In this document: positions 43,776 to 54,156 of the stretch, piece after piece | Position numbering within the stretch: position 1 is the first letter of the stretch | Layout of the letters: every line of letters begins with the position of its first letter | Notes under the pieces: generated by a model | What the model was told of the DNA's origin: nothing | The model's database searches: none | Seen by the model: only the letters and a program-made list of their open reading frames with translations | Made by a program: the position numbers and the translations under genes | NCBI GenBank assembly: GCA_015680685.1 | Contig: MNCI01009612.1 | Location: 65,452 to 125,451, forward strand | From: Gnetum montanum | Lineage: Eukaryota > Streptophyta > Gnetopsida > Gnetales > Gnetaceae | Reading direction: 5' to 3' | Length of the DNA: 60,000 nt

Positions 43776-44379
43776 ACAACAAAATTACTTGTTAAGTTAT
43801 TGGAAGGGCATGTGATCCATGTTCGAAAGCACTACTATTAGGATGACTCATTAATTAATTAACAAACTTAATTGATCTTGATATGTCACTATAAGGGCAT
43901 GATACCCATGTTTTAAGATACTTCTTTGGTAGAACTAGCATTCAGCATATGACTATAAATACATGTGATCCATGTCTAACTAATGGCCTAAAATTAACAT
44001 ATTTTAATTAATTGGGGCTTCAAAACCTTAGAAAAAATTAATAATAAGAAAAATATAATTCAAAATACATCACATTTTTGATACTAAGTAGACATCATCA
44101 AAAAAATTTATTTGGAAAGAAAAAACTTTCCAATTTTATGACTATTTACTCAGGTGTACAACTTTGCATTTAATACTTTGAAAAAATAAGTTAAAGAAAT
44201 TAATTATTTGTAGAGATTAAGCTAGAAAAAATATAAAAAGGAAAAACTTTCCAATTTTTTAATTCATCAATGAAAAATACACTTTATATTTTACTTCTCT
44301 TCAAGTTTGATGAAGAGAAAACTCAAGAGGATGCTAGTAAAAGAGGGTTAGTTTTGATCCTTTTCCTATATCAAAGGAG

Positions 44380-45180
44380 AGGTCTTTTAGGATTGGTTAT
44401 AAGGATGAACATATGAAAAACCATCTGCAAAACTATTGGGCTTTTTCTTTTACAAAGTGCTAGTGTTTTACTTCTTTTCATTTATTCTTTTCATATAATT
44501 TGGTTTTAGGACCAACATCCTTGCAACTCTCAACTATTTGTTTTACTACCTTAAAAGCATAAGCACTAGCACCATGGAAAGTGTTAGACAATAAGTTAGC
44601 TTGCTATATGTTCCACAAAATACATTAAAGATAAAAATTTATTGTCTTTTTTTTTTTCACTATAGATGCTTCACATAAAAAGCCATATATAAATCATGCT
44701 AATCATTAATAGAAAAAATGTTATGAGTACCTTGATCTAAAAATTCCAAGTCATAAGCTCCATTTTAATGAGCAATGTTAAGTTATGCAATTCTAATTGA
44801 ACTATATGTCTTACAATAGAAACATGACAGAAAATATTAAACATGAGGGATACGCAATGACCATTATGTTTTGTTTGAATAGGTCATAGTAAGACCATAA
44901 AAAAGTTGATGGAAAAGATTATCTAATGGTCTTTTGTTCTTTTCGTCATTTTGTTTCTTTTACATGGTTAGGATGGATGCATAATTTCAAATCTATTAGA
45001 ACAACCCATGTGGCTTTAGGCTACAGGCAGGTGCATGTAGGAAACCTATGGAACGAAGCATTTTCCTAGTGGTCAACTCAAATGTGTAATATTAGTAATG
45101 GTGATTTTTTGTTATTCATTGATACATGGCATCATTTTGTGGTTATAGTTTTGCACATTTTCTTACAGTCGAGGCTATGT
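44380..45180 (+). repeat. Segmental duplication copy A (sequence upstream of the SABATH gene), left part
   Basis: Matches 52660-53670 in order. Shared blocks are TTAGGATTGGTTRYAAGGAT, then GACCAACATCCTTGCAACTC and TTTGTTTTACTACCTTAAAA near 44510-44570. After these come a SINE, CAATGACCATTATGTTT near 44855, GGTCTTTTGTTCTTTT near 44929, and GGAAACCTATGGAACRAA near 45040. It stops near 45180, where gypsy-related sequence begins, and resumes near 51930. Confidence 0.7.
44710..44815 (+). repeat. SINE S1 remnant inside copy A
   Basis: CCAAGTCATAAGCTCCATTTTAATGAGCAATG and AACTATATGT correspond by position to the S1 SINE at 52920-53040 of copy B, so the SINE predates the duplication. Confidence 0.4.
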
Positions 45181-45446
45181 AATCTTCACTATCATAGCCA
45201 CTCATATCCCATATTTTCTCTACACTTCAAAGTTCTCTAACAACTTTTAGGTCCTCACATTAGTAAGCATATGATTTTTCTAGGCATCAACAATTCAAGT
45301 ACTTGAAGTATCTCTGTTTGTGCAAGAGCTGTCTAAGGTTTTTTCTATAAGATGGAAAAGGTGGGTTGTTTTATAGTCTAACATTCAATGATAACATGAC
45401 AACAGTATTTATAACAACATTGTCCTTGAAAATGTTGTTCAGCACC

Positions 45447-45973
45447 ACAAGAGTTTCCTAAGAAAATTTTGAATTGGGACAAAACTCAAGAGGAATACAC
45501 CTCAACAATCAACAATCCTGAAACACATGCCAACAACCAATGTGTCAGTTTTATCATGTCTCTTGAGTAGTGTTCCAAATATAATATTCATGATATACTA
45601 ACAAGCTAGATAACACTCCCTTGCTCCACTCATGTGGACACCATGGGGACTACAAGTTGAACCCTTAAGATTCATCACTACGTGTTGGTAGTTGGTGTTG
45701 TGGTTCAAAGAGCACATGCAACAACCCATAGCACGTCCCATGACACACTCGGTTAAAACACCACAATGTAAAGTTGAACTACACAACCCTCCTAGGCAAG
45801 GTCCTACCAAGTGGGGTAATGCGGTAGGTCGTAGCCTTGTCTTACTAATGCATGGAACTACCATGCGAATATGGTTCCAAAGACATAAGGAGTGGAGGAC
45901 CCCTTATGCCACCATAGCCCTCAAATTGTGGGGTAGGTAGTAGGCCACCACCAACCCTACTACCTCTCTCACA
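45447..45973 (-). repeat. 3' LTR of gypsy G2
   Basis: On the minus strand a purine tract AAGTAAGGGAGGAT precedes TGTGAGAGAGG at 45973. The other end is placed at AAGAGTTTCCTAAG (45449) because similar sequence borders the primer site at 51646. Length about 525 bases; ends approximate. Confidence 0.45.
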
Positions 45974-46900
45974 ATCCTCCCTTACTTAAAATGAGCAATG
46001 ACCTTAGAGCATAGCCTAGGTAACCCATGAGGTAGCTACACCAAAACTAAGGGAGGATTCCTTCAATTCTAGGGAGGTAAGCCCATGCTATTCTAAGTCA
46101 AGTTCAAAGGGACCTTAGGTTTTGGAAGGTCCAACTACCAAGGCCTAAGGCCATAAATAATTTTTGTTGAATTTTACCATCTTTCTAAGATTTGAACTCA
46201 TCATAGCATCCAACATCCAAGTTAAGAGCATTACCCCTCAAGAGTTGGCCTATCCATCCTTCCATACCTGACCTAAAATGCAAGGATATGGAAGGACATC
46301 AAGTAGTCTACCATTGTGACATGATAGAACATACCAACCTAGGGATGTATGGGTTCGAGGGCATCCCCTGACTCATTTGTATCCAAAGTTCTAGGGATCT
46401 CAAGTTCAAGATAGCTCCTTTTCTATTTGAAACTTAAGCCCCATCACCTATAAAGCACTTAAAAAGCCTCCAGGAACCTTCCTCCCTTATCTAAGGTAGG
46501 CTCTCATAGGATTTCACTCTTGAATCCTACAAGGCATCACATGCCATGCCTCTTCCAATTTTTTTCATGGGAGGTTTCTCCATCCATCATCGAAGTAGCC
46601 AAGGTGGGAGGTTGATTGATTGCTCTTAACAGAAGTCCAAGATCAAGTTTTCCTGGGACCTCAAATGCTCGAGTGCTTCGCAACTATCATCTGAGTTGGG
46701 TAGTATTTCTAATGGACAGGGAGTTCCACTTTCAAATATATACCATGGCTAGTGGTTTGAAAGTTTCATAAGTAGTCTACTCTATTTCCTTGTATAGATT
46801 GTATACAAGGTTGTTCTTAGATTGAGATACTTCTTTTTGAATAAGAGAATCCATCCAACAATGGCTTCAACATACTAACATGAAAAACTAGATGGACTTG
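45974..46900 (-). other. Untranslated tail and integrase C-terminal remnant of G2
   Basis: Between integrase and LTR; only broken frames, with EILPNSDDSCEAL and WIQMSQGMPS-like text and no named motif. Confidence 0.35.
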
Positions 46901-47960
46901 GTCCATATTGATAGGTAGCTGAAGTTTCTATGTCATAGAATTAATTTTATTAATGATCTAGAAGGGACCATCATACTGCCTCATTAATTTGGAGGTGGTT
47001 CCCTATTTCGATTTAAAATGATGTGGATACAACTTTAAGAGAACTCAATTTCCCACCTTGAATTCATGGTGATGGTGTTTTTGATCAACATACTTTTTCA
47101 TTCGCTACACTGCCCTCTCTAGATGATATTTTCCAGTTTCAACATTTTCAAGCTACACTTTCAAGAATTCATCTGTTGAGGAATGTTGACCCTGTAATGA
47201 GGGGGAGACCATATGAGGGGTAATGAGCTACCTTTCCATTACAAATTTTATAGGAGAAAACCCAATAGTTGATGACTTCTAGATGTTGTAACTTAGTTGG
47301 GCAATCCCCAACAGAACATGCCAATTCTTTTAGTCACTACAAACATAGTGTTGAAGTTACTCTTCAATACCTAGTTCATCCATTCTATTTGACCATCTGT
47401 TTGTGGATGAAAACTTGTCGATAATTTGAGGGTGATACCCATCATGCCAAACAAGGCTTGCTAGAGAGCACCTGTAAATCGAAGATCTTGATAAGAAAAA
47501 ATGCTCATGGGTAACCCAAAATATCGAACCACCATATCAAAATAGTATGCTATAGTGTCCTTAGCTAAGAACTACGATGGACAAGGGATGAATATGGAAA
47601 ATTTGAAAAACATTTCCACCACTACAATGATGTTGCTTAAGCCTTGAACATTTGATAATCCTATGATGAAGTCCATAGTCATTGTAGTCCATGAAAATGG
47701 AGGGATTTCCAAGGGGAGCAGAAGACCACTTAGATGCTCTATAGAACCTTTGTCCTATTGGCACACCAAACACTTCTAAATATAAGAAATTACATCTTGA
47801 TACATTTTGGCCAGAAGAAGGTTCTCTCAATGAGTGCCAAGGTTCTTTGTTGTCTAGGGTGCCTAGCCCACTATGTGTCATGGCACTCTCAAATTATCTC
47901 CTTACATAGACCATCCTAATCTAGAATACATATCTGATTATCATAGAACTAAAGTAGTCC
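46900..47960 (-). pseudogene. Gypsy G2 integrase
   Basis: On the minus strand from about 47810 the text reads LAKMYQDVISYI, then KCLVCQ (zinc-finger end), WTTMTMDFIIGL near 47690 (first catalytic Asp region), YFGLPMSIFSYQDLRFTG near 47530-47470 (second Asp), and TSFHPQTDGQIE near 47420-47380 (block leading to the Glu). The end has KVGN and GPF blocks near 47060-46960. Several stops, mostly TAG. Confidence 0.8.
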
Positions 47961-48179
47961 ATTACTCATTTTGAACTATGGTGCTTGCCCAATTTCTATC
48001 ATCTTCCTTAGATCAATGATTATGAGGATCCATTTCTAAGCCATCTTGAATTCAAGCCAACAATACTTCATCACACTGAACATGTGAAGTTTCTGGTCCA
48101 TTAATAGAAAAGAGTTGGGAGGCAGGCTAAGGATGGCGTCTCAATGCATTTTCCACCATGTTCTCCTTCCCAAGATAGT

Positions 48180-48520
48180 AAGTTAACTGTAAATCAAATT
48201 TAGATAGCATGGTCAACCATTGGGCTTATTTGGGTCTTAGCTTCAGTTGATTTAGCAGATAGCTAGTGGCTAGATTATCTTTCTTTACAAGAACATGACT
48301 TCCTAGAAAGTAGTGTCTCCATGCTCTTAAGAAATGGACAATAGTGAATGTTTCTTTCTCATGGACTAGCTACCTTTACTCTACTTGATTTAACTTTCAA
48401 GACTCATAAGTGATAGGATAACCTTCTTGTAGCAACACACCACCAACTGCATTCTCACTGGCATCAGTATGAACCTCAAAAGGTCTCCAAAAATTTGGAA
48501 ATGCCAACACTAGATGGGAG
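48180..48520 (-). pseudogene. Gypsy G2 RNase H
   Basis: FEVHTDASENAVGGVLLQEG near 48478-48420 carries the first catalytic Asp. Then HEKETFTIVHFLRAWRHYFL (about 48360-48305), with the Glu, and YYLGKENMVENAL, with the family's usual Asn/Asp block, near 48190. Confidence 0.8.
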
Positions 48521-48799
48521 GTTAAAGCTTCTTTGATTCTATTGAAGGTTTTATAACAATTTGAATCCCACTACCATGGAACTTCTTTCTTTTGTAAATT
48601 GGTAAAGGAAGCACCAATACCCAAGAAATTTTTGATGAATTTACAATAGAAGCTAGCTAACCCCAGAAACTATCTAACCTCATGCACATTAGTAGGAGTG
48701 GGCCATTGGCACACAACCTCTACCTTATTTGGATTTAGCTTCACCTACCCATGCCCTATGAGATGTCCTAGAAATTTTAGCTCTGAGCAGCAGAATTCA

Positions 48800-49300
48800 C
48801 ATTTCTCTTTCTTAATGTATAGCTAATTTTTCCATAGCTTCTTAAGGACTAACTATAGGTGGAGGCCATGTTCCTCCATGGTTTGGCTATATATCAAGAT
48901 ATCATCAAGATAGAAGACCAAAAATTTGTCTAGGAATGATCGAAATATCTCATTCATCAATGTACAAAATGTAGTTGATGCATTGCAAAGCCCAAAGGAC
49001 ATCATTGTCCACTCGTATGGCCCATATCAAGTTACACATGTATTTTTTTTCTTCATCCCCTTTTGCAATGTGAACCTAATAGTACCCTTGTCAAAGGTCT
49101 AGCCAGGTGAAATAATGAGCCCCTACCAATTGATCAAACAAGTCTAAAATGAGTGGTACTAGGTACTTGTTCTTGATAGTATGTTTATTCAACAACTTGT
49201 AATCACAAAAAAGGCATAGCATTCCATCCTGCTTGGTGAAAAATAGTATCGGTGCCCCATAAGGTGATTTTGAGGGATGAATATATCCCTTGGACATCAA
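48800..49300 (-). pseudogene. Gypsy G2 reverse transcriptase
   Basis: An open piece (49300-49091) reads [20 protein letters not shown], then [19 protein letters not shown] and [17 protein letters not shown], the RT fingers and first catalytic Asp. Farther left comes LVFYLDDILIYSQ at about 48920-48885, the active site with both Asp retained. Confidence 0.9.
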
Positions 49301-49669
49301 GCTCTCAAGTTACTTCTTCAATTCCCCCAATTCTGGTCCTATTAACTGATATGGCTTTTGAATAGGTGGGTCAGTACCTGGCTACAATTCTATATTATTA
49401 TCCATGGCCCTCCAAGGTGGAAAACTTCCTGGTAATTCAAGTTCCATCACATCTTTAAAATTATCCAACACCTATGCTCTGCATGGGTTAATATTTTTTT
49501 GAGATCCACAAGCCTTAGAAGGATCACCCATTTGCATAGCTAGCAAAAATTTTCTTATGGGATCCTTGGCCAAACATTTCATCACCATTGGTGACACATT
49601 CTAGGGGCTAGAGCCCTCATCATTTCCAATTTTTGCTTCATGAGTTTGAACTAGGCAAGGGGAGCTTTC

Positions 49670-49960
49670 ATGTGAGATGAATATTAGGTCTAAGTGTGGA
49701 GCTATAAAAAATTTGGCCTTGTGTAAGAATTCTTAACCCAATATAACCTAAAAAGAGTTCATATCTAGAATTGAGAAATCTAGAACACCTTGCCAAGAGC
49801 CCACTTGAACTAGGACATTGTGACACACCCTGATGCACTAAAGGGGGTCTAAACTTGGCAAGTTTGTAGGAGGCTTGGACTAGTTCCATCTTTAGCTGCA
49901 AGTCTTTTACTAAGGTTGGAACCATGTAATTGTGGCTAGCCCCATTATTAATGAGGACAT
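49670..49960 (-). pseudogene. Gypsy G2 protease region
   Basis: NNGASHNYMVP near 49950-49920 stands at the D(S/T)GA-H-F active site, with Asp-Ser replaced by Asn-Asn. Then SILDMNSF and GLEFLHKAK-like text near 49760-49715 matches the second half of chromovirus protease, in another frame. Confidence 0.6.
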
Positions 49961-50163
49961 TTATCTGACTTGTTCACTATGATTGGGACCAATTAAACTT
50001 TATGTAAATTACAAAGATTAGTATTTTGGGAGTTTCTAGCTCTTGACCTTTTCATAACCATGTCAAACAACTCCATCGGAACATCTAGTCTTCACTGTTT
50101 CCCTAGAGTGCTTCCATCTGTAATCTAAAGACATGGGTTAGGGCAATATTTGAGAGCCATCAG

Positions 50164-51496
50164 TTATTTCCCCAGACCTTGCCCTTCCTTATTTCCTATC
50201 CTTCCTAAGCTCAAGGGGAAATTTCTTGCTAGGTGGTTCCCTCGACATAAGAAGCATTGAATTGGCCCCTTAAAGTGACCTCCTATAAATTGTTTCTTCT
50301 TGGCCCCAAGTTTCCACTTGCTCCCTATATCTTTATCATTTTGTGGGGAGCCTTGGTTTCTTGGAGGATCACCCATTGAGCAACTACCTTGCTGAATCAA
50401 TTTGAATGTATTTCCACCTTTGATGGAACCTACATCTATTTTCTAAGAGTGGGAGGGTGTGACATGTTTTCCCTTTCCAAGCTTATCCTTATCTGGCTTT
50501 ATTTCCTTGAAGTCCAAAAAAGTACCTGCAGCAGCAATAGCCTTTATGAGTGAGTCAATGCCTCTTCGATGTAGCTCCATCTGCACCCATGGTTGTAATC
50601 CATTTACAAACTTAAAAAAGCGATCCCAATCTCCGATATCAGGAAATAGCAACATGAACTCTTGGAAGCTATTAATATAATCTTCAAGCTTTCTTAAATT
50701 TCTAGGGCCTCATGCTTGGTTCTAGCTACCCATTTTGAGTTCCCTGGGTGGAACTATTTAATCAATGTTGTCTTAAATTTGTCCCAAGTCTCTACCTTTT
50801 CTATAGTAGTGCCCTTTTCTTGAGCATAAAGGAGGCTAAGCCACCATAGCATACCACTTCCTATGAGAAACTAAGATGTTGTGGAGACCTTTTGGGCTAT
50901 AAGAACACCCCTGGTATTCATGTACATCTTCACATCATGGAGGAAGGCATTAATTTTAGCATCATTCTTCTTGCCATCATAAGAACTCAATTCTCTAGCT
51001 TTGATACGATCCATTGCTACTAGCTCTTCTGCCAAGCATCCTGACAATGAGGATTTTAGGATGCCATTTTCAATTTTCAAATCAGATAGCTTCTAATTCA
51101 CCCTCACTAGGGCATCCTCCAGAACTTTCACTCATCCAATTAGGTTCTTAAGCAAAGAAGCTTTCATTTATTCCTCTTCCAAAGAACTAAATAGATCCAT
51201 ATAGAGATTGATCATGTGATCCAGATGACCTTCCAAGATCAAAACCTTAGCCTCTTCCACTTTCACCTTGTCCTTGAAGTGAAGATCCATCTTGTCTTGT
51301 GGTAAATCAGCATCTTTAAGAATGAATGGATCGCATCCGCGTGTTTTGGTCCAAGGTAGGCTAAGGCCTCATTAGTTTCTTTGACATGGTTCCATAAGGT
51401 TTGAAACTTAGTTTCATCTTGACCAAGTTCTATCTCAACCTTAATCTTTGGATTTGCTTGATCATCAGCCATGTCACTAGGTCCAGCAGGCTCCAT
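50164..51496 (-). pseudogene. Gypsy G2 gag
   Basis: Start at MEPAGPSDMADDQ (51496). Capsid-type pieces follow: SSYDGKKNDAKINAFLHDVK (about 50985-50925), WWLSLLYAQEKGT (about 50840), FKFVNGLQPWVQMELHRRG (about 50615-50560) and FLDFKEIKPDKDK. The zinc knuckle CFLCRGNHLARNFP lies near 50265-50225; the final Cys of CCHC is replaced by Phe. The order is that of chromovirus-type gag, which binds and packages RNA. Confidence 0.8.
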
Positions 51497-51631
51497 GTTG
51501 CCAAAGAGAGAGCTTTAGCACAAAGCCATCCTCAAAGGAAGAGTGGCTAGCAAAATTTGAAAATGGAAACCTCACAAACCAAAAATCCTGTCAAGTATTT
51601 ATCAAGAAAGTTTTACTAGCAAATCAAACCA

Positions 51632-51645
51632 TGATGCTCTGATCC
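51632..51645 (-). promoter_or_regulatory. Primer-binding site of gypsy G2
   Basis: The minus strand reads TTGGGATCAGAGCATC, the iMet site TGGTATCAGAGC with one change (T to G). Confidence 0.55.
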
Positions 51646-51929
51646 CAAGAGTTTCCCAAGCAGATTCTAAACCATGAGGCTCTGTTGGGTGTAGGGAAGG
51701 AGAACCATAATCATTCAAGCAGGTGGGTTTCGTTATGCTTTGGGAGTTAGCGCTATGCCACTGAGGTGTAACATAGCTATTCGTAAATCTATTCTTACTT
51801 TTTCTTCTGGATGGGGTTTCAATGTAACTCTTCCATTTTCCAAAAGGGTTTTCTTCTTTTTGTTGCATCGTCTATGCTCTCTAAGTTTTCTAACAGTCTC
51901 AAGTTCTAGATTCGTTGTAAAGAAGATTA

Positions 51930-52095
51930 CGGTGGTTAGCTACCCTGCTCATTTATATTGTTGGCTAAAATTCAACCACTAGCCAGCGCATTCTGCAAGA
52001 CACACCCACCACAATGCTCGTTCGTGAAATTGTTTCATATTGATTGGTAAAATTAATCCTGCAAATCTTCGATTTGCTAAAACAACATTAATGTG
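51930..52095 (+). repeat. Segmental duplication copy A, right part
   Basis: TTTATATTGTTGGCTAAAAT and TTCATATTGATTGGTAAAAT, then TAATCCTGCAA, match 53690-53810 (TTTATTGTTGCAGGCTAAAA; TTCATACTGATGAGTAAAAT). This is the continuation of copy A after the gypsy insertion. Homology fades near 52095, before any gene start. Confidence 0.6.
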
Positions 52096-52317
52096 GATAT
52101 GCTCTTGTAGAAGCTAGTTCTACATGCTAATATGGCATGAATAACTTGTGCAAATAAACGTTTTCCTATGAAAGAAAAGATAGAAAGCTCCAACACATTT
52201 GGACTGAAGCTCTACAACAAAGCCAAACCTACAACCAAGCTCAAAACATCCCATATTTATTTATGTAAGTTAAGTTATCTAAGGAGAGAAAAAATAAATT
52301 CGAATGTTGGCCATTAT

Positions 52318-52444
52318 TCTATGCTCAATTGAGAGAATTGTATCCTGGAACCAAAAGAAAGAGGTTAGTGTTTGCTTCTTCTATGTTCGATTGAGAGAAT
52401 TGTATTCTAGTATTGAAAGAAAGAGATTGGTGTTTGCTATGCTA
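52318..52444 (+). repeat. 63-bp tandem duplication
   Basis: CTATGYTCRATTGAGAGAAT with TTGTATYCT and the later TTRGTGTTTGCT occurs twice, about 63 bases apart (52318 and 52380). The open frame 52304-52507 spans it and shows no domain. Confidence 0.7.
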
Positions 52445-52855
52445 CTTTGTTTGTTGCTTATTTCTTTTTTTTTCTATCTTGGTTTATTCATTGTTTCTTG
52501 TGCATAATTAATTTCATTGTGAGTTTAACTGTAATGAAATCTAGGTTATGGTTTTCTAGTGGTGAAGAATGTATTTAGAGAGTGTTTACTTTTTTGTTAA
52601 AAATTTTTAAGCCATAATTAGAATGTATTTAGGATTGGTTTTAATCTATGATTAGAATGCATTTAGGATTGGTTGCAAGGATGAAAACTTAAAAATTAAT
52701 TTCTAAAATTAATAAATCTTTTCTTTTATGTTGTGTTGGAGTTTCACCTCTCTTCTTTTATTCTTTTAATATAATTTGGTTTTAAGACCAACATCCTTGC
52801 AACTCTAACTATTTGTTTTACTACCTTAAAAGCACAAGCCCTACCATCATGGAAA

Positions 52856-52884
52856 NNNNNNNNNNNNNNNNNNNNNNNNNNNNN
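52856..52884. other. Assembly gap (29 Ns)
   Basis: Copy A has about 90 bases at the matching place, including a T-rich homopolymer run near 44647-44658, which may explain the gap. Confidence 0.9.
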
Positions 52885-52919
52885 CATGCATAATGCATGA
52901 ATCATGTCAATCACTAAGG

Positions 52920-53040
52920 AAACAATGAAGTGTTAGCTTAGTTGTAAGACTCTTAATTTAAAAACTCTAAGTTATAGATTCAATTATGGTGAACAATGCT
53001 GACTTATAAAATCCTAATCAGACTATATATATTGGGATGT
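52920..53040 (+). repeat. tRNA-derived SINE, family S1
   Basis: GTTAGCTTAGTTGTAAGACT (A box) and GTTATAGATTCAATTATG (B box), with downstream AATGCTGACTTATAAA and CTATATATA, match the copy at 26960. Confidence 0.6.
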
Positions 53041-53239
53041 ACTTGTATTACAACTATTTAAGAATTAGAACATCACCACCATAGCTTCTTTAAGTACCTT
53101 TAAAGCTTAATACCATTTTCGTAACATAAGTTTTGAATAGAAAAATGCACACTCAATGACCATTATGTTTGATCACTTAATGAAAAGACTAAAAAAACTT
53201 GATAAGGTTGTGCTTTGTCCTTTGGTCTTTTGTTCTTTT

Positions 53240-53530
53240 GGCAGCAGATTTTGTTTGTTTGCTTTTTTTCGTGTCTACGATGAAGGCCATGGTTTACTAG
53301 GGATGCATAATTTCACATCTTCCACAACCACACACGCAGGTTTACTTTTGGCAGCAGATCTTGTTTGTTTGTTTTTGTGGGGAGCATAATTTCAAATTTC
53401 ACAACACGCGGGTTTACTTTTGGCAGCAGATTTTGTTTGTTTTCTTTTGTCATGTGTGCAATGAAGGCCAAGGTGTAGTGGGGACGCATAATTTCAAATC
53501 TCTCACAACCACACACGCGGGTTTACTTTA
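53240..53530 (+). repeat. Tandem repeat of about 110 bp, three units (middle one shortened)
   Basis: Each unit starts GGCAGCAGATYTTGTTTGTTT and ends CACRCGCRGGTTTACTTT. Units start at 53240, 53350 and 53422; the middle unit lacks about 38 internal bases. Confidence 0.85.
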
Positions 53531-53937
53531 CACGTTGGAAACCTATGGAACAAATCTCTTTGCTGATTGGGGGCTCAAAGGTGCAATAATGTTGTATAGT
53601 GATACGTGGCATATATCTGTGGTTACAGTTATTGCACGCTTGCTTGTGGTCAAGCATTTTCCACGAACAAGGTTTAACAAATATGCTCTTTATTGTTGCA
53701 GGCTAAAATTTAGCAACTGCATTCACCACGGGGCCGCCCCGGCGCTGTTTTGGCGGCCCTGTTTGCTAAAGCTGGTTCATACTGATGAGTAAAATTAATC
53801 GGTGAAACTTTTATTTTCTGAAAAAACGTTAGTAGAAACTTTGCATTAAGAACCACGGGCTCACTTTAATGATTCTATATAAAGATTAAATGATCCTTAT
53901 TGATCCTTATTGTGGGTAAGGACTGGACTCTTTGAAT

Positions 53938-54040
53938 GCATCTCATCATACAGCGCATCATCGATGTAGCATGTTGGCTTTAGTAATATTTGCATCTCAT
54001 CATCATACAGTGCATCATCGCTGTGCATCGTGTTAAATGC
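53938..54040 (+). repeat. Short tandem duplication in the SABATH upstream region
   Basis: GCATCTCATCATACAGCGCA then TCATCG occurs near 53938 and, with an extra CAT, near 53992, about 54 bases apart. Confidence 0.7.
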
Positions 54041-54071
54041 TAGCAGCGGATAAGTAGCTACGGCCATGGCC

Positions 54072-54078
54072 TATAAAT
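54072..54078 (+). promoter_or_regulatory. TATA box of the SABATH gene
   Basis: TATAAAT 85 bases before the ATG at 54157, the usual plant distance allowing a short 5' UTR. Confidence 0.5.
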
Positions 54079-54156
54079 TTGTGATGTGTTTTCCATGTTT
54101 CTCAAGTAGAGCTTTAATTTAAGTATCATTCCCAAATATATCCAGCCAAAGTAGTA

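Larger units (their letters stand above)
40451..44290. other. Long AT-rich non-coding interval
   Basis: No domain recognised in 3.8 kb. Small features inside: a B-box-like GGGGTTCAATTCCTAA on the minus strand near 40610; a 50-bp tandem duplication at 40868; the repeated phrase TTCATCCCTATRGC at about 40679 and 40711; a G-run cluster at 43733; and three GCATGTGATCCATGT-like phrases at about 43808, 43897 and 43959. Confidence 0.4.
45447..51650 (-). mobile_element. Chromovirus-like Ty3/gypsy element (family G2), minus strand
   Basis: Read leftwards: primer site (about 51643-51632), gag with knuckle (51496-50164), protease (about 49960-49670), RT (49300-48800), RNase H (about 48500-48200), integrase (about 47950-46900), 3' LTR (45973-45447). 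Pol follows the chromovirus pattern in gag and integrase; a chromodomain was not seen. A matching full 5' LTR is not present: only the U5-end piece AAGAGTTTCCYAAG at 51646 matches the LTR end at 45449. It sits inside duplication copy A. Many stops. Confidence 0.8.
52660..53860 (+). repeat. Segmental duplication copy B (upstream region of the SABATH pseudogene)
   Basis: Partner of 44380-45180 plus 51930-52095, joined here without the gypsy insertion, and continuing to the SABATH gene. Contains a 29-N gap, an S1 SINE and a three-unit tandem repeat not expanded in copy A. Open frames here (53156-53389, 53361-53792) are by-products of the repeat. Confidence 0.7.

Noticed and set aside
46000-46900. 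Chromodomain at the end of the G2 integrase
   Set aside because: No aromatic-cage pattern could be read in any frame; the chromovirus call rests on gag, RT and integrase only.
47561-47881. 106-codon minus-strand frame as a separate protein
   Set aside because: It is an alternative frame over the G2 integrase; the integrase reading, although broken, carries the conserved blocks.
53361-53792. 143-codon frame upstream of the SABATH gene
   Set aside because: Made by the tandem repeat and unique promoter sequence; no homology, and it ends before the TATA box.
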